A stretch of DNA of 64,000 nucleotides from Stutzerimonas azotifigens. GTDB lineage: Bacteria > Pseudomonadota > Gammaproteobacteria > Pseudomonadales > Pseudomonadaceae. Where the stretch lies: NCBI RefSeq assembly GCF_013522725.1, contig NZ_JAAMRF010000011.1:62001-126000 (forward strand), in the 5' to 3' direction. Below, one piece after another: positions 50,544 to 62,983 of this stretch. Numbering within the stretch: the stretch's first letter is position 1; every line of letters starts with the position of its first letter. A program made the position numbers and the translations under genes. The notes below the pieces were generated by a model. It was not told the DNA's origin, made no database searches, and saw nothing but the letters and a program-made list of their open reading frames with translations.

Positions 50544-50617
50544 GTAGGGTGGAAACCGCGAAGCGTTTCCGCCATCACGTCCACACGGGGAAAAGCCTTC
50601 GGCGTTTTCCACCCTAC
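50544..50617. repeat. Intergenic repeat, unit 2
   Basis: Same architecture as the unit at 50450-50528, with the same GTAGGGTGGA and CCACCCTAC ends and the same two internal segments. Its right end overlaps the mpl 3' end: the mpl TAG stop (50616-50614 on the minus strand) is the TAG of the terminal GTAGGGTGG. Confidence 0.78.
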
Positions 50618-51963
50618 GCCAGGGCGTCTGCCAGCTTGACGTGCAAGCCGCCGAAGCCGCCGTTGCTCATGATCACCACTTGGGTACCCGGCTTCGCATC
50701 GGCCTTGACCTTGGCGATGATCGCCTCGAGCGAGCCGCACACCGTCGTCTCGACGGGCGAGCCGGCCACGGTCGCGGCCAGGTCCCAGCCCAGGTTCGGC
50801 GGCGCGTACCAGATCGCCTGATCGGCCAGCGCCACCGATTCGGCCAGGCCCTCGCGGTGCGCGCCCAGCTTCATGGAGTTGGAGCGCGGCTCGACCACGG
50901 CGATGATCGGCGCATCGCCCACGCGCTTGCGCAGGCCGTCGAGCGTCGTGGCGATGGCGGTCGGGTGATGGGCGAAGTCGTCATAGAGCGTGACGCCTTT
51001 GATCTCGGCGACCTTCTCCATGCGCCGCTTGACGCTCTTGAATTCGCTCAGCGCTTCGGCGCCCTGTCGGGGCAATACACCAACGTGACGCGCCGCCGCC
51101 AGGGTCGCCAGGGCATTGCTGACGTTGTGCAGCCCGGTCAGCTCCCAATCGACCACGCCTTGCACGGCACCATCGAAGATCACCTCGAAGCGCGAGCCGT
51201 CGGCGCTGAGCAGGTTGGCCTGCCACTGTCCGCCTTCACCGGTGGTCTGCACCGGCGTCCAGCAACCCATGCCGATCACGCGCTTGAGCGCCTCTTCCGA
51301 TTGCGGGTGGATGACCAGCCCTTCGCCCGGAATGGTGCGCACCAGATGATGGAACTGCCGCTCGATCGCCGCAAGGTCCGGGAAGATGTCCGCATGATCG
51401 AACTCGAGATTGTTCAGGATCGCCGTGCGCGGGCGGTAGTGGACGAACTTGCTGCGCTTGTCGAAGAAGGCGCTGTCGTACTCGTCCGCCTCGACCACGA
51501 AGAACGGCGTGCCGCCCAGGCGCGCCGAAATGCCGAAGTTCTGCGGCACGCCACCGATGAGAAAACCCGGGCTCATGCCGGCGTGCTCCAGCACCCAGGC
51601 CAGCATGCTGCTGGTGGTGGTCTTGCCATGGGTCCCGGCCGCCGCGAGGACCCAACGCCCCTGTAGCACATGGTCGGCCAGCCACTGCGGGCCGGACACA
51701 TAGGGCAGCCCCTTGTTCAGCACGTATTCGACCGCAGGGTTACCGCGCGTCATCGCGTTGCCGACCACCACCAGATCCGGTGCGGGCTCCATGTGCGCCG
51801 GCTCATAGCCTTGCATCAGCTCGATGCCTTGGGCTTCGAGCTGAGTGCTCATCGGCGGGTAGACATTGGCATCCGAACCGGTGACCCGATGGCCAAGCTC
51901 CTTGGCCAGCACGGCCAGCGAACCCATGAAGGTGCCGCAGATGCCGAGAATATGGATATGCAT
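50614..51963 (-). CDS. mpl: UDP-N-acetylmuramate:L-Ala-gamma-D-Glu-meso-DAP ligase
   Basis: Recycles cell-wall tripeptide by ligating it to UDP-MurNAc. The 449-residue Mur ligase starts [14 protein letters not shown], has ATP loop GTHGKTT at 110-116, and then the central and C-terminal Mur domains. The ATG at 51963 is canonical; 38 further upstream codons are rejected. The stop codon falls in a repeat element. It is divergent from the aldehyde dehydrogenase gene across 192 bases; P. aeruginosa has an activator gene in that place. Confidence 0.95.
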   Translation of the reverse strand: MHIHILGICGTFMGSLAVLAKELGHRVTGSDANVYPPMSTQLEAQGIELMQGYEPAHMEPAPDLVVVGNAMTRGNPAVEYVLNKGLPYVSGPQWLADHVLQGRWVLAAAGTHGKTTTSSMLAWVLEHAGMSPGFLIGGVPQNFGISARLGGTPFFVVEADEYDSAFFDKRSKFVHYRPRTAILNNLEFDHADIFPDLAAIERQFHHLVRTIPGEGLVIHPQSEEALKRVIGMGCWTPVQTTGEGGQWQANLLSADGSRFEVIFDGAVQGVVDWELTGLHNVSNALATLAAARHVGVLPRQGAEALSEFKSVKRRMEKVAEIKGVTLYDDFAHHPTAIATTLDGLRKRVGDAPIIAVVEPRSNSMKLGAHREGLAESVALADQAIWYAPPNLGWDLAATVAGSPVETTVCGSLEAIIAKVKADAKPGTQVVIMSNGGFGGLHVKLADALA

Positions 51964-52155
51964 GTCGTTTCTCTGCAAAGGGGTGAGGCGCGCTCGAAAG
52001 GCGCGGCTGAGGCCGCCGATGGCAGCCAGGAATGGGCCGCAGATTACCACAGGGCCTGTTGGCGATCGGCGGATCACTTCGTTCGCCGGTTGCCAGCCGG
52101 TGATCTACGCTTGATGCACAGCAGTCCATCACAATTACAAGATCAGGAGACTCCC

Positions 52156-53676
<1,521 letters not shown>

Positions 53677-53909
53677 GTCACGGCGAGGCGGGCACCCGCA
53701 GGGCTGCCCGCCTGGTGTTCATCGATCCGGAGCCCAATATCCCGGCTGACGCACCGTGTGTGCCACACCGGCCCCATGCGGCGCCCCAAATGCGTGCAGA
53801 ACGTAGGCCCAACACCGCGCCGACCGGCACGAATCGGCCTTCCCAGCCCAGGGCACACCGCTTGCTAGCAGAACCGTCGTAGGCCCAACCTTCTCCAGAG
53901 GATTTCCGC

Positions 53910-55358
53910 ATGGCTCTTGAACACGGCAGTTCAACCCCATCCAGCAACGCCATCGATTTCGAAGCGGTAGGCAGCCAATACTTCCAGCAACGTGAACTGA
54001 AAAAAGGGGCCGCCGGCTGGGTGCTGCTGGTCGGCCTCGGCGTCGCCTATGTGATTTCCGGTGATTACGCCGGATGGAACTTCGGCCTAGCCCAGGGCGG
54101 CTGGGGCGGGTTGTTCATCGCCACGCTGCTGATGGCGACCATGTACCTGTGCATGTGCTTCTCGCTGGCCGAGCTCTCCTCGATGATTCCCACCGCCGGA
54201 GGCGGCTACGGCTTCGCACGCAGCGCGTTCGGCCCGCTGGGCGGGTTCCTCACCGGCACCGCGATCCTCATCGAATACGCCATCGCCCCGGCCGCCATTG
54301 CGGTATTCATCGGCGCCTACTGCGAGTCGTTGTTCGGTATCGGCGGCTGGGCGATCTACCTCGCCTTCTACATCATCTTCATCGGTATCCACATCTTCGG
54401 TGTCGGCGAAGCACTCAAGCTGATGTTCGTCATCACCGCCATCGCCGCGCTGGCGCTGGCCGTGTTCATCGTGGCGATGGTGCCGCACTTCTCCGTCGAC
54501 AAGCTGCTCGACATCACCCCGACCACGGCGGCAGGCGCCAGCGCCTTCCTGCCATTCGGCTACGTCGGCATCTGGGCGGCGATCCCTTATGCGATCTGGT
54601 TCTTCCTCGCCGTCGAAGGCGTGCCGCTGGCCGCCGAGGAAACCAAGAACCCGCAACGCGACATGCCGCGCGGGCTGATCGGCGCCATGCTGATACTCGT
54701 CGCCTTCGCCGGGCTGATCCTGCTGGTGGGGCCGGGCGGCGCAGGCTCCAGCACCCTGGTCGAGTCCGGCAACCCGCTGGTCGAAGCACTGACCACGGCC
54801 TATGGTTCGTCGACCTGGATGAGTGGCTTCGTCAACCTGGTCGGCCTGGCCGGCCTGATCGCCAGCTTCTTCTCCATCATCTATGCCTACTCGCGGCAGA
54901 TCTTCGCGCTATCGCGAGCCGGCTACCTGCCGCGCAAACTCTCGCTGACCAACAAGAACAAGGCGCCGGTAATGGCGCTCATCATTCCGGGCGTGATCGG
55001 CTTTCTGCTTTCGCTGACTGGCCAGGGCGACCTGCTGATTCTGGTGGCGGTGTTTGGCGCGACCATCTCCTACGTGCTGATGATGGCCTCGCACATCGTT
55101 CTGCGCCTGCGCCGGCCGGATATGCATCGCCCGTACAAGACGCCCGGCGGCATCCTGACCTCGGGCGTCGCCCTTGTGCTGGCCTGCATCGCGGTCATCG
55201 CGGGCTTCTTGGTCGATCCGCGGGTGATCATTGGCGCGGCGATTATCTATGGCATCTTCATCGCCTACTTCGCCTTCTACAGCCGCCACCATCTCGTCGC
55301 GGGCACGCCCGAGGAAGAGTTCGCGGCCATCGAGAAGGCCGAGGCAACGCTCAACTGA
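53910..55358 (+). CDS. eat: Ethanolamine permease
   Basis: A 482-residue APC-superfamily transporter with about 12 membrane segments, importing ethanolamine. The N-terminal cytoplasmic part ends at about residue 30 (KKGAAGW), and a conserved YVISGDYAGWNFG follows in segment 1. The ribosome site AGAGGA precedes the ATG. Placement between the aldehyde dehydrogenase and eutB supports ethanolamine over amino acids. It is 12 bases from eutB. Confidence 0.92.
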   Translation: MALEHGSSTPSSNAIDFEAVGSQYFQQRELKKGAAGWVLLVGLGVAYVISGDYAGWNFGLAQGGWGGLFIATLLMATMYLCMCFSLAELSSMIPTAGGGYGFARSAFGPLGGFLTGTAILIEYAIAPAAIAVFIGAYCESLFGIGGWAIYLAFYIIFIGIHIFGVGEALKLMFVITAIAALALAVFIVAMVPHFSVDKLLDITPTTAAGASAFLPFGYVGIWAAIPYAIWFFLAVEGVPLAAEETKNPQRDMPRGLIGAMLILVAFAGLILLVGPGGAGSSTLVESGNPLVEALTTAYGSSTWMSGFVNLVGLAGLIASFFSIIYAYSRQIFALSRAGYLPRKLSLTNKNKAPVMALIIPGVIGFLLSLTGQGDLLILVAVFGATISYVLMMASHIVLRLRRPDMHRPYKTPGGILTSGVALVLACIAVIAGFLVDPRVIIGAAIIYGIFIAYFAFYSRHHLVAGTPEEEFAAIEKAEATLN

Positions 55359-55370
55359 CTGGAGGCGACG

Positions 55371-56765
55371 ATGGCGGGTTACTCCTATAGCGTGGGCGGC
55401 ACCACCTGGCGCTTCGACAGCCTGCGGGAGGTGATGGCCAAGGCCAGCCCGGCGCGCTCCGGCGACTACCTCGCCGAAATCGCGGCGGGCAGCGACGCCG
55501 AACGGGTCGCCGCGCAGATGTGCCTGGCGCAGCTGCCGCTCAAGCGTTTCCTCAACGAGGCGCTGATTCCCTACGAAACGGATGAGGTCACCCGCCTGAT
55601 CATCGACAGCCACGACGCCGAGGCCTTCGCCCCGGTCAGCCACCTGACCGTCGGCGATTTCCGCAACTGGCTGCTGGGCGACGAGGCCGACGAGGCATCG
55701 CTCAGGGCTCTGGCGCCGGGGCTGACGCCCGAGATGGTCGCCGCGGTATCGAAGATCATGCGGGTGCAGGACCTGATCCTGGTGGCGCAGAAGGTTCGGG
55801 TGGTGACCCGTTTTCGCAATACCATCGGCCTACGCGGACGCATGTCCACCCGCCTGCAACCTAACCATCCCACCGACGACGGTGCAGGCATCGCGGCCAG
55901 CATCGTCGACGGGTTGCTCTACGGTAACGGCGACGCGGTGATCGGCATCAACCCGGCCACCGACAGCACCAGCGGGATCTGCGAGCTGCTGAAGATGCTC
56001 GACGCCATCATCCAGCGCTACGAGATCCCCACCCAGGGCTGCATCCTCACCCACGTCACCACCTCGATCGAGGCCATCGCGCGCGGCGCGCCGCTGGATC
56101 TGGTATTCCAGTCCATCGCCGGCACCGAAGAGGCCAACACCAGCTTCGGCATCAACCTCGCGATGCTGCAGGAAGGCTACGAGGCGGGCCTGTCGCAAAA
56201 GCGCGGCACCGTCGGCGACAACCTGATGTACTTCGAGACCGGCCAGGGCAGCGCGCTTTCGGCCAATGCCCATCACGGCGTCGACCAGCAGACCTGCGAG
56301 GCCCGCGCCTATGCCGTGGCGCGCCGCTTCAAACCGCTGTTGGTGAACACCGTGGTCGGTTTCATCGGCCCGGAATACCTCTATAACGGCAAGCAGATCA
56401 TCCGCGCCGGGCTGGAAGACCACTTCTGCGCCAAGCTGCTCGGCGTACCCATGGGCTGCGACATCTGCTACACCAACCATGCCGAAGCCGACCAGGACGA
56501 CATGGACGTGCTGCTGACCCTGCTCGGTACCGCCGGCATCAACTTCATCATGGGTATCCCGGGTTCGGACGACGTGATGCTGAACTACCAGACCACCTCG
56601 TTTCACGACGCGCTCTACCTGCGCCAAAGCCTGGGGCTCAGGCCCGCGCCGGAGTTCGAGGAGTGGCTGGCGAAGATGGAGATCCTGCGTCAGGACGGCG
56701 GCCGCATCCAACTGGGCGAGCAGTTGCCCGCCGCGTTCCGCCAGGCACTGGAGCGCATGGCGTGA
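55371..56765 (+). CDS. eutB: Ethanolamine ammonia-lyase large subunit
   Basis: Adenosylcobalamin-dependent lyase: ethanolamine to acetaldehyde and ammonia. The 464-residue TIM-barrel subunit has the conserved GLRGRMSTRLQPNHPTDD segment, the GINPATDS and CILTHVTT active-site stretches, and a C-terminal GIPGSDDVMLNYQTTS. It has a GGAGG ribosome site and is tightly behind eat. It forms the catalytic complex with EutC and requires the cofactor that the B12 receptor at 62.98 kb would supply. Confidence 0.96.
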   Translation: MAGYSYSVGGTTWRFDSLREVMAKASPARSGDYLAEIAAGSDAERVAAQMCLAQLPLKRFLNEALIPYETDEVTRLIIDSHDAEAFAPVSHLTVGDFRNWLLGDEADEASLRALAPGLTPEMVAAVSKIMRVQDLILVAQKVRVVTRFRNTIGLRGRMSTRLQPNHPTDDGAGIAASIVDGLLYGNGDAVIGINPATDSTSGICELLKMLDAIIQRYEIPTQGCILTHVTTSIEAIARGAPLDLVFQSIAGTEEANTSFGINLAMLQEGYEAGLSQKRGTVGDNLMYFETGQGSALSANAHHGVDQQTCEARAYAVARRFKPLLVNTVVGFIGPEYLYNGKQIIRAGLEDHFCAKLLGVPMGCDICYTNHAEADQDDMDVLLTLLGTAGINFIMGIPGSDDVMLNYQTTSFHDALYLRQSLGLRPAPEFEEWLAKMEILRQDGGRIQLGEQLPAAFRQALERMA

Positions 56766-56892
56766 GTCGCCCCGACCTGGTGGCAGATGCGGCCTCCGCT
56801 ACTGCTATCCAGCAGGCCGACCTCCATCCATCGCACCGCACCCGCTTGCCCTTGCAGCGAGCCTGCCAACCGTCCAGTGATCCGAGGCCACC

Positions 56893-57699
56893 ATGCCCGA
56901 GAAGCCCACCACCGTCGCCAACCCCTGGAACCACCTGCGCCAGCTCACCCCGGCCCGCATCGCGCTGGGACGCGCCGGTGCCAGCCTGCCCACCGACGCC
57001 CAGCTGGACTTCCAGTTCGCCCATGCCCAGGCGCGTGATGCCGTGCACCTGGCGCTGGATACCGACGCGCTCGCCGAACGACTCGAGCAGGCAGGCTTCG
57101 ACAGCCTGCAATTGCACAGCGCCGCCGCGGATCGCAACACCTACCTGCAACGGCCCGATCTCGGCCGCCGCCTGGACGAAGCCTCGACCGCGACACTGGA
57201 CAACCATGCCGCAGCGCACCCCGACGGTTATGACCTGGCCGTGGTGATCGCCGACGGCCTGTCCGCCCTCGCCGTCGAGCGTCACGCCCTGGCGCTGCTC
57301 ACCCGCTTCGCCGAGCAGGCCGCAGCCGATGGCTGGTGCCTGGCGCCGATCTGCCTGGTGCAACAGGGCCGTGTGGCGCTGGGCGACGAGGTTGGCGAAC
57401 GGCTCAGGGCGAAAATGACGGTCATGCTCTTGGGCGAACGCCCGGGCCTCAGCTCGCCGGACAGCCTGGGCCTGTACTTCACCTATGCCCCGAAAGTGGG
57501 CCGCACCGATGCCGACCGCAACTGCATCTCCAACATTCGCCTGGAAGGGCTGAGCTACAACCTGGCCGCCCATCGCCTGCTCTACCTGATGCGCGAGGCC
57601 TGCCGGCGTCAGCTCTCCGGTGTGAAACTCAAGGACGACGCACAGATGCTCAGCGTTGACGACGACGCGCCTAAGCACGGCAATTTCCTGCTGGGTTAG
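56893..57699 (+). CDS. eutC: Ethanolamine ammonia-lyase small subunit
   Basis: A 268-residue partner of EutB contributing to B12 binding. Features: [20 protein letters not shown] near the N-terminus, [16 protein letters not shown] in the middle, and [18 protein letters not shown] 127-base gap separates it from eutB, with no gene seen there. No microcompartment shell or reactivase (eutA) gene accompanies it, as expected for the pseudomonad pathway. Confidence 0.95.
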   Translation: MPEKPTTVANPWNHLRQLTPARIALGRAGASLPTDAQLDFQFAHAQARDAVHLALDTDALAERLEQAGFDSLQLHSAAADRNTYLQRPDLGRRLDEASTATLDNHAAAHPDGYDLAVVIADGLSALAVERHALALLTRFAEQAAADGWCLAPICLVQQGRVALGDEVGERLRAKMTVMLLGERPGLSSPDSLGLYFTYAPKVGRTDADRNCISNIRLEGLSYNLAAHRLLYLMREACRRQLSGVKLKDDAQMLSVDDDAPKHGNFLLG

Positions 57700-57784
57700 A
57701 TCGGCCCGTCATCGAGGACGCTTCGGCTTGCCGCTATCCAGCGGCCCGCTTAAGGTTGTCGCCTTCCCCGCTGGAAACTCTCCC

Positions 57785-58609
57785 ATGTGGTCATTTCGCG
57801 ACTGGCGCCGCAAACGCACCCTCGCTCGCCTGGCGGTCGAACCCGCGCTCTGGCAGAGCGTGCTCGACAGCCTGCCGATACTGGATGGCCTGAGCCTCGA
57901 CGAGACCGAGCGTCTGCGTGAACGCAGCCTGTTGTTCCTGCATGCCAAACGCCTGACCACCCTGCCCGGCGTCGAGCTCGACATCGCCGATCGCCTGCGC
58001 CTGGCCGCACAGGCACAGCTGCCGCTGCTGCATCTGGCCGACCTCAACTGGTACCAGGGCTTTCACGAAATCGTGATCTATCCCGACGACTTTCGCAGCC
58101 CACAGAAACACCGCGATTCGGCGGGCGTCGTGCATGAGTGGGATGCCGAGCACAGCGGCGAAGCCTGGCTGCAGGGGCCGGTGATCCTCGCCGCGCCCGG
58201 GGTGCAGGAGAGCGGAGGCTGGGAGGCCTACAACCTGATCATCCACGAGCTGGCCCACAAGCTGGACATGCTCAACGGCGACGCCAACGGCCTGCCACCC
58301 CTGCATGCCTACATGCGCATCACGGACTGGGCGCAGGCCATGCAGAGCGCCTACGACACACTCAATGCCACGCTCGATGCCGACCCCGGGGCACAGACGC
58401 CGATCGATCCCTACGCCGCAGAAGATCCGGCCGAGTTCTTCGCCGTCACCAGCGAATATTTCTTCAGCGCACCAGACCTGCTGCTGGAGGCCTTTCCAGC
58501 GGTCTACGAGCAGCTCAAGGGCTTCTATCGCCAGGACCCGGCGGCGCGCCTGCGTCAGCTGCAGGCCGAACATCCCGAATATGCCGTGCCACCAACGGAA
58601 CCCGCCTGA
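57785..58609 (+). CDS. mtfA: MtfA-type zinc peptidase (M90)
   Basis: A 274-residue cytosolic metallopeptidase. In E. coli MtfA binds the repressor Mlc and affects glucose uptake. The zinc motif HELAH is at 154-158, with a later Glu ligand expected in the AAEDPAEFFAVTSEYFF stretch. The ATG at 57785 (MWSFRDWRRKR) gives the family N-terminus. It stands alone between eutC and ppa, as in P. aeruginosa. Confidence 0.9.
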   Translation: MWSFRDWRRKRTLARLAVEPALWQSVLDSLPILDGLSLDETERLRERSLLFLHAKRLTTLPGVELDIADRLRLAAQAQLPLLHLADLNWYQGFHEIVIYPDDFRSPQKHRDSAGVVHEWDAEHSGEAWLQGPVILAAPGVQESGGWEAYNLIIHELAHKLDMLNGDANGLPPLHAYMRITDWAQAMQSAYDTLNATLDADPGAQTPIDPYAAEDPAEFFAVTSEYFFSAPDLLLEAFPAVYEQLKGFYRQDPAARLRQLQAEHPEYAVPPTEPA

Positions 58610-58753
58610 CTTCCACACGTCGAATGGCGACCCGCAATCACGACCATTGGCTAGCCCCCTCGGTCATGGCAACGAAACGGGAATCTGCCTATAATCGCGG
58701 CCACTTTTTCCGCCCCACCAGGCCAGCGCTGGCCGATCACGGAGCCTTCATCC

Positions 58754-59281
58754 ATGAGCTACAGCAAGATCCCGGCCGGTAAAGACCTGCCGAATGACAT
58801 CTACGTCGCCATCGAGATCCCGGCCAACCACGCGCCGATCAAGTACGAAATCGACAAGGACAGCGACTGCCTGTTCGTCGACCGTTTCATGGCCACTCCG
58901 ATGTTCTACCCGGCCAACTACGGCTACATCCCCAACACCCTGGCCGACGACGGCGACCCGCTCGACGTGCTCGTGGTCACCCCCTACCCCGTCGCGCCCG
59001 GCTCGGTGATCCGCGCCCGCCCCGTCGGCGTACTGCACATGACCGACGAAGCCGGCGGTGACGCCAAGCTGATCGCCGTCCCCCACGACAAGCTCAGCCA
59101 GCTGTATGTGGACATCAAGGAATACACCGACCTGCCTGCCCTGCTGCTCGAGCAGATCAAGCACTTCTTCGAGAACTACAAGGATCTGGAGAAGGGCAAG
59201 TGGGTCAAGGTAGAGGGCTGGGGCAACGCCGACGCGGCCCGCGCCGAAATCACCAAGGCGGTTGCGGCTTACCAGAAGTAA
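58754..59281 (+). CDS. ppa: Inorganic pyrophosphatase
   Basis: Hydrolyses pyrophosphate, driving biosynthesis. The 175-residue family I enzyme has the signature [23 protein letters not shown] upstream, and an [11 protein letters not shown]-like C-terminal stretch (here [11 protein letters not shown]). A terminator follows 18 bases after the stop. Confidence 0.97.
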   Translation: MSYSKIPAGKDLPNDIYVAIEIPANHAPIKYEIDKDSDCLFVDRFMATPMFYPANYGYIPNTLADDGDPLDVLVVTPYPVAPGSVIRARPVGVLHMTDEAGGDAKLIAVPHDKLSQLYVDIKEYTDLPALLLEQIKHFFENYKDLEKGKWVKVEGWGNADAARAEITKAVAAYQK

Positions 59282-59298
59282 GCCTGCGCCACCCCCTG

Positions 59299-59325
59299 AA
59301 GCCGGCCACAAGCCGGCTTTTTTAT
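59299..59325 (+). terminator. Terminator of ppa
   Basis: AAGCCGGC/GCCGGCTT with a 5-base loop, then a T-run. Confidence 0.9.
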
Positions 59326-59452
59326 TGCCCGCGTTTCAGCCAGCACGATCGAACGCCCTGCCCGTCGCAGCCTGCAACAGCCCGGCGTTGGCGATAGCGG
59401 ACAAGCTCTGCTAGTGTCGCGCCGGTTCAGCCGCCCCACACAGGTTTCCATC

Positions 59453-59695
59453 ATGGCCCGCAAGAAAGCCGCGCTCGATTTCGAACAGTCCATCGCCGAC
59501 CTGCAGCAGCTGGTCGAGCGCCTCGAGAGCGGCGAGCTCTCGCTTGAGGACTCGCTGACCTGCTTCGAGCAGGGTATCCGCCTGACCCGCGACTGCCAGG
59601 CTGCGCTGACCCAGGCCGAGCAGAAGGTACAGATTCTGCTCGAGCGTGACGGAGAACTGCAGGAAGCGCCTTTCGAGACGGATACCGACGCATGA
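59453..59695 (+). CDS. xseB: Exodeoxyribonuclease VII small subunit
   Basis: An 80-residue helical subunit required for ExoVII assembly, with the family core [26 protein letters not shown] followed by CFEQGIRL. The ATG at 59453 (MARKKAALD) is chosen over a GTG 13 codons upstream. It overlaps ispA by 4 bases (ATGA), the classic xseB-ispA-dxs arrangement. Confidence 0.95.
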   Translation: MARKKAALDFEQSIADLQQLVERLESGELSLEDSLTCFEQGIRLTRDCQAALTQAEQKVQILLERDGELQEAPFETDTDA

Positions 59696-60579
59696 TCGTC
59701 CAGTACCAAAAGGCCTGCCAGGCTCGCGTCGACGGCTGTCTCAGTACCCTGTTCCAACCGCCGCGAACCGAGCTCACCCGGCTCTATCAGGCGATGCGCT
59801 ACAGCGTGATGAACGGCGGCAAGCGGGTTCGACCGCTGTTGGTCTACGCCGCCAGCGAAGCCCTCGGCGGCGATCCGGTGCAGGCCGACGGCGCGGCCTG
59901 CGCCGTCGAGCTGATTCATGCTTACTCGCTGGTGCACGACGACCTGCCCGCGATGGACGACGATGATCTGCGCCGGGGTCAGCCAACCACCCACAAGGCC
60001 TTCGACGAAGCCTGCGCGATCCTTGCGGGCGACGGGCTGCAGAGCCTGGCGTTCGAAGCGCTTGCCGTCAGTGAACTCAACCCGGCGGATGCAAGCCTGC
60101 GCCTGGAGATGCTGGTGACGCTCGCACGCGCCGCCGGTCCGTCGGGAATGGTCGGCGGGCAGGCGATCGACCTCGGATCGGTGGGACACAAGCTCGACCG
60201 CCAGGCGCTAGAGACCATGCACCGGCATAAGACTGGCGCACTGATCGAAGCCAGCGTTCACCTCGGCGCGCTGGCCAGCGGCAACGCCAGTCCCGAAGCC
60301 CTGGCAGCGCTCGGTGAATACGCCCGGGCGATCGGGCTGGCTTTCCAGGTGCAGGACGACATCCTGGATGTCGAGAGCGATACCTTGACCCTCGGCAAGC
60401 TTCAGGGTGCCGATATCGCGCGCGATAAACCCACCTACCCGTCACTGCTCGGTCTCGTGCCCGCCAAGGCCTATGCCATCGAGCTGTGCGACCAGGCACT
60501 GGCGGTTATCGAACCTCTGGGCGCTCCCGCGCAACCGCTTCGCGAGCTGGCTCGCTTCATCGTCGAACGGCGCAGCTGA
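59692..60579 (+). CDS. ispA: Farnesyl diphosphate synthase
   Basis: Condenses DMAPP with two IPP to farnesyl-PP for quinones and undecaprenyl-PP. The 295-residue enzyme has the first Asp-rich motif [10 protein letters not shown] from residue 83 and the second as [12 protein letters not shown], plus GGKRVRPLL near the N-terminus. It is translationally coupled to xseB and lies 140 bases before dxs. Confidence 0.96.
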   Translation: MIVQYQKACQARVDGCLSTLFQPPRTELTRLYQAMRYSVMNGGKRVRPLLVYAASEALGGDPVQADGAACAVELIHAYSLVHDDLPAMDDDDLRRGQPTTHKAFDEACAILAGDGLQSLAFEALAVSELNPADASLRLEMLVTLARAAGPSGMVGGQAIDLGSVGHKLDRQALETMHRHKTGALIEASVHLGALASGNASPEALAALGEYARAIGLAFQVQDDILDVESDTLTLGKLQGADIARDKPTYPSLLGLVPAKAYAIELCDQALAVIEPLGAPAQPLRELARFIVERRS

Positions 60580-60719
60580 GGGCCCCGGCCCGGCGCCGCG
60601 TATGTCGGCTTTTTGCCAGAGCCCACGGCCCGCGCCGCACCTTGAGGTCGAGCGGCGTTCTTATCAGGGAATCCATCGGTTAAACTGCCGCTCTTTTTCC
60701 AAATAAAACGATTCGCCTG

Positions 60720-62645
60720 ATGCCCAAGACGTTCCATGAGATTCCTCGGGTGCGCCCGTCGACGCCCGTTCTTGACCGCGCGGCCACGCCCGAGCAACTG
60801 CGCCGGCTGGGCGAAACGGAGCTGGAGGTCCTCGCAGACGAGCTGCGCCAGGAGCTGCTGTTCAGCGTCGGCCAGACCGGCGGGCACTTCGGCGCCGGGC
60901 TCGGCGTCATCGAGCTGACCATCGCCCTGCACTATGCCTTCGACACGCCCGACGACCGACTGGTATGGGACGTTGGCCATCAGGCCTATCCGCACAAGAT
61001 TCTCACCGGACGCCGCGAGCGCATGGCCAGCCTGCGCCAGAAGGACGGTCTTGCCGCCTTCCCGCGCCGCACCGAAAGCGAGTACGACACCTTTGGCGTC
61101 GGCCACTCGAGCACATCCATCAGCGCAGCCCTGGGCATGGCGATCGCGGCACGCCTGCAGGGCCAGTCGCGCAAGACGATCGCCGTCATAGGCGACGGCG
61201 CGCTGACCGCCGGCATGGCCTTCGAGGCGCTCAACCACGCCCCCGAAGTCGGCGCCGACATGCTGGTGGTGCTCAACGACAACGACATGTCGATCTCACG
61301 CAACGTCGGCGGGCTGTCCAACTACCTGGCCAAGATCCTCTCCAGCCGCACGTACAGCAGCATGCGCGAAGGCAGCAAAAAGGTGCTCTCGCGGCTGCCG
61401 GGGGCCTGGGAAATCGCTCGGCGCACCGAGGAATACGCCAAGGGTATGCTGGTGCCCGGCACCCTGTTCGAAGAACTCGGCTGGAACTACATCGGCCCCA
61501 TCGACGGCCACGACCTGCCGACCCTGATCGCCACACTGCGCAACATGCGAGACCTGAAAGGCCCGCAGTTCCTGCACGTCGTGACAAAGAAGGGCAAAGG
61601 CTTCGCGCCTGCCGAGGTCGATCCGATCACCTGGCATGCGATCAGCAAGCTGGACCCGGTCGACGCCCCGAGCGCCCCCAAACCCGTCACCGGCCCGAAG
61701 TATTCCAACGTCTTCGGCCAGTGGCTGTGCGACATGGCCGAAGCCGACCCACGCCTTGCCGGCATCACCCCGGCGATGAAGGAAGGTTCGGATCTGGTGG
61801 CATTCAGCGAACGCTTCCCGGATCGCTACTTCGACGTCGCGATCGCCGAACAGCATGCCGTCACCCTCGCTGCCGGCATGGCCTGCGAAGGCGCCAAACC
61901 GGTGGTGGCGATCTACTCGACCTTCCTCCAGCGCGCCTACGACCAGCTGATCCACGACGTCGCCGTGCAGAACCTCGATGTGCTCTTCGCCATCGACCGT
62001 GCCGGCCTGGTCGGCGAGGACGGCCCAACCCACGCCGGCAGCTTCGACCTCTCCTACCTGCGCTGCATCCCGGGCATGCTGGTGATGACGCCCAGCGACG
62101 AGAACGAGATGCGCCGCATGCTCACCACCGGTTTCCACTACACCGGCCCGGCGGCGGTGCGCTACCCGCGCGGCAACGGACCGAACGCCGCGATCGAGCC
62201 GGGCCTGCAGCCGTTGGAAATCGGCAAGTCGGTGGTTCGCCGCGAGGGCAAGCGGACTGCGCTGCTGGTCTTCGGTGTGCAGCTGCCGCAGGCGATGGAG
62301 GTGGCCGAGAAGCTGGATGCGACGGTCGTCGACATGCGCTTCGTCAAGCCCTTGGATGAAGCCCGCGTGCGTTCGCTGGCCGAGCAGCATGAGCTGCTGG
62401 TGACCATCGAGGAAAACAGCGTCATGGGCGGTGCCGGCAGTGCGGTCAGCGAGTACCTCGCCGCCCAGGGCATCGTGGTTCCGCTGCTGCACCTCGGTTT
62501 GCCGGACACTTACGTCGAGCATGCCAAGCCGAACCAGATGCTCGCCGAGTGCGGGCTGGATGCCTCCGGCATCGAGGTCTCGGTCCGTGCACGGCTGGCC
62601 GCGCTCGACGCCGCGACGCCACGTACCGCCGGCTCTGGCGCTTGA
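60720..62645 (+). CDS. dxs: 1-deoxy-D-xylulose-5-phosphate synthase
   Basis: First and rate-controlling step of the MEP isoprenoid pathway, using thiamine-PP. The 641-residue protein has the [10 protein letters not shown] segment, the ThDP motif [17 protein letters not shown]...ND, catalytic Glu in [14 protein letters not shown], and a transketolase C-terminal domain. The [10 protein letters not shown] start is typical. It ends 338 bases before btuB, a gap holding a B12 riboswitch. Confidence 0.97.
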   Translation: MPKTFHEIPRVRPSTPVLDRAATPEQLRRLGETELEVLADELRQELLFSVGQTGGHFGAGLGVIELTIALHYAFDTPDDRLVWDVGHQAYPHKILTGRRERMASLRQKDGLAAFPRRTESEYDTFGVGHSSTSISAALGMAIAARLQGQSRKTIAVIGDGALTAGMAFEALNHAPEVGADMLVVLNDNDMSISRNVGGLSNYLAKILSSRTYSSMREGSKKVLSRLPGAWEIARRTEEYAKGMLVPGTLFEELGWNYIGPIDGHDLPTLIATLRNMRDLKGPQFLHVVTKKGKGFAPAEVDPITWHAISKLDPVDAPSAPKPVTGPKYSNVFGQWLCDMAEADPRLAGITPAMKEGSDLVAFSERFPDRYFDVAIAEQHAVTLAAGMACEGAKPVVAIYSTFLQRAYDQLIHDVAVQNLDVLFAIDRAGLVGEDGPTHAGSFDLSYLRCIPGMLVMTPSDENEMRRMLTTGFHYTGPAAVRYPRGNGPNAAIEPGLQPLEIGKSVVRREGKRTALLVFGVQLPQAMEVAEKLDATVVDMRFVKPLDEARVRSLAEQHELLVTIEENSVMGGAGSAVSEYLAAQGIVVPLLHLGLPDTYVEHAKPNQMLAECGLDASGIEVSVRARLAALDAATPRTAGSGA

Positions 62646-62694
62646 GTTTTATCCGACCGCGACTTATGGTGCGCGGCGTTTCGATTGACCGAGG

Positions 62695-62885
62695 TCGCCC
62701 GCACTGAAGGTGCGGGCGTTAAAAGGGAAGCAGGTGCGCCAATTGGCAAAGCCTGCGCTGCCCCCGCAACGGTAAGTGACCGCGATCTTTGATCGCCGCG
62801 TTTCCGACAACCACTGGGCGTGCCCGGGAAGGTGGAAAAGTGAGCGTCGCAAGCCCGGAGACCTGCCTCGGACAGTAGCGACTGG
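62695..62885 (+). ncRNA. Cobalamin riboswitch
   Basis: Contains the conserved pieces in order: AAAAGGGAAGCAGGTG (P2/P3 start), CTGCCCCCGCAACGGTAA (B12 box region), CCACTGG, GGGAAGG, and AGCCCGGAGACCTGCC closing the core. Together these are diagnostic. Outer boundaries are approximate. It lies in the 5' leader of the TonB-dependent receptor, which it should switch off when adenosylcobalamin is abundant. Confidence 0.93.
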
Positions 62886-62948
62886 TGCTGCGGAGGGCTG
62901 CACCGTCAAGCGCAGCCCGCCGCGACTGCCTGCGCTTGCTCCTGCCCT

Positions 62949-62976
62949 CCTCAAAAAGCTGTTCGATTTTTTGAGG
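62949..62976 (+). promoter_or_regulatory. Hairpin occluding the btuB ribosome-binding site
   Basis: CCTCAAAAA (62949-62957) pairs perfectly with TTTTTGAGG (62968-62976) around a 10-base loop. The pairing covers GAGG, the ribosome-binding site 7 bases before the ATG. The T-run is inside the stem, so this looks like translational sequestration rather than termination. A second stem (GGGCTGC/GCAGCCC) lies upstream at 62895-62918. Confidence 0.65.
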
Positions 62977-62983
62977 ATTCCCA

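Noticed and set aside
51964-52155. Sigma54 promoter upstream of exaC
   Set aside because: Several GG...GC pairs occur, but none has the required -24/-12 spacing with a TGGC/TTGC context.
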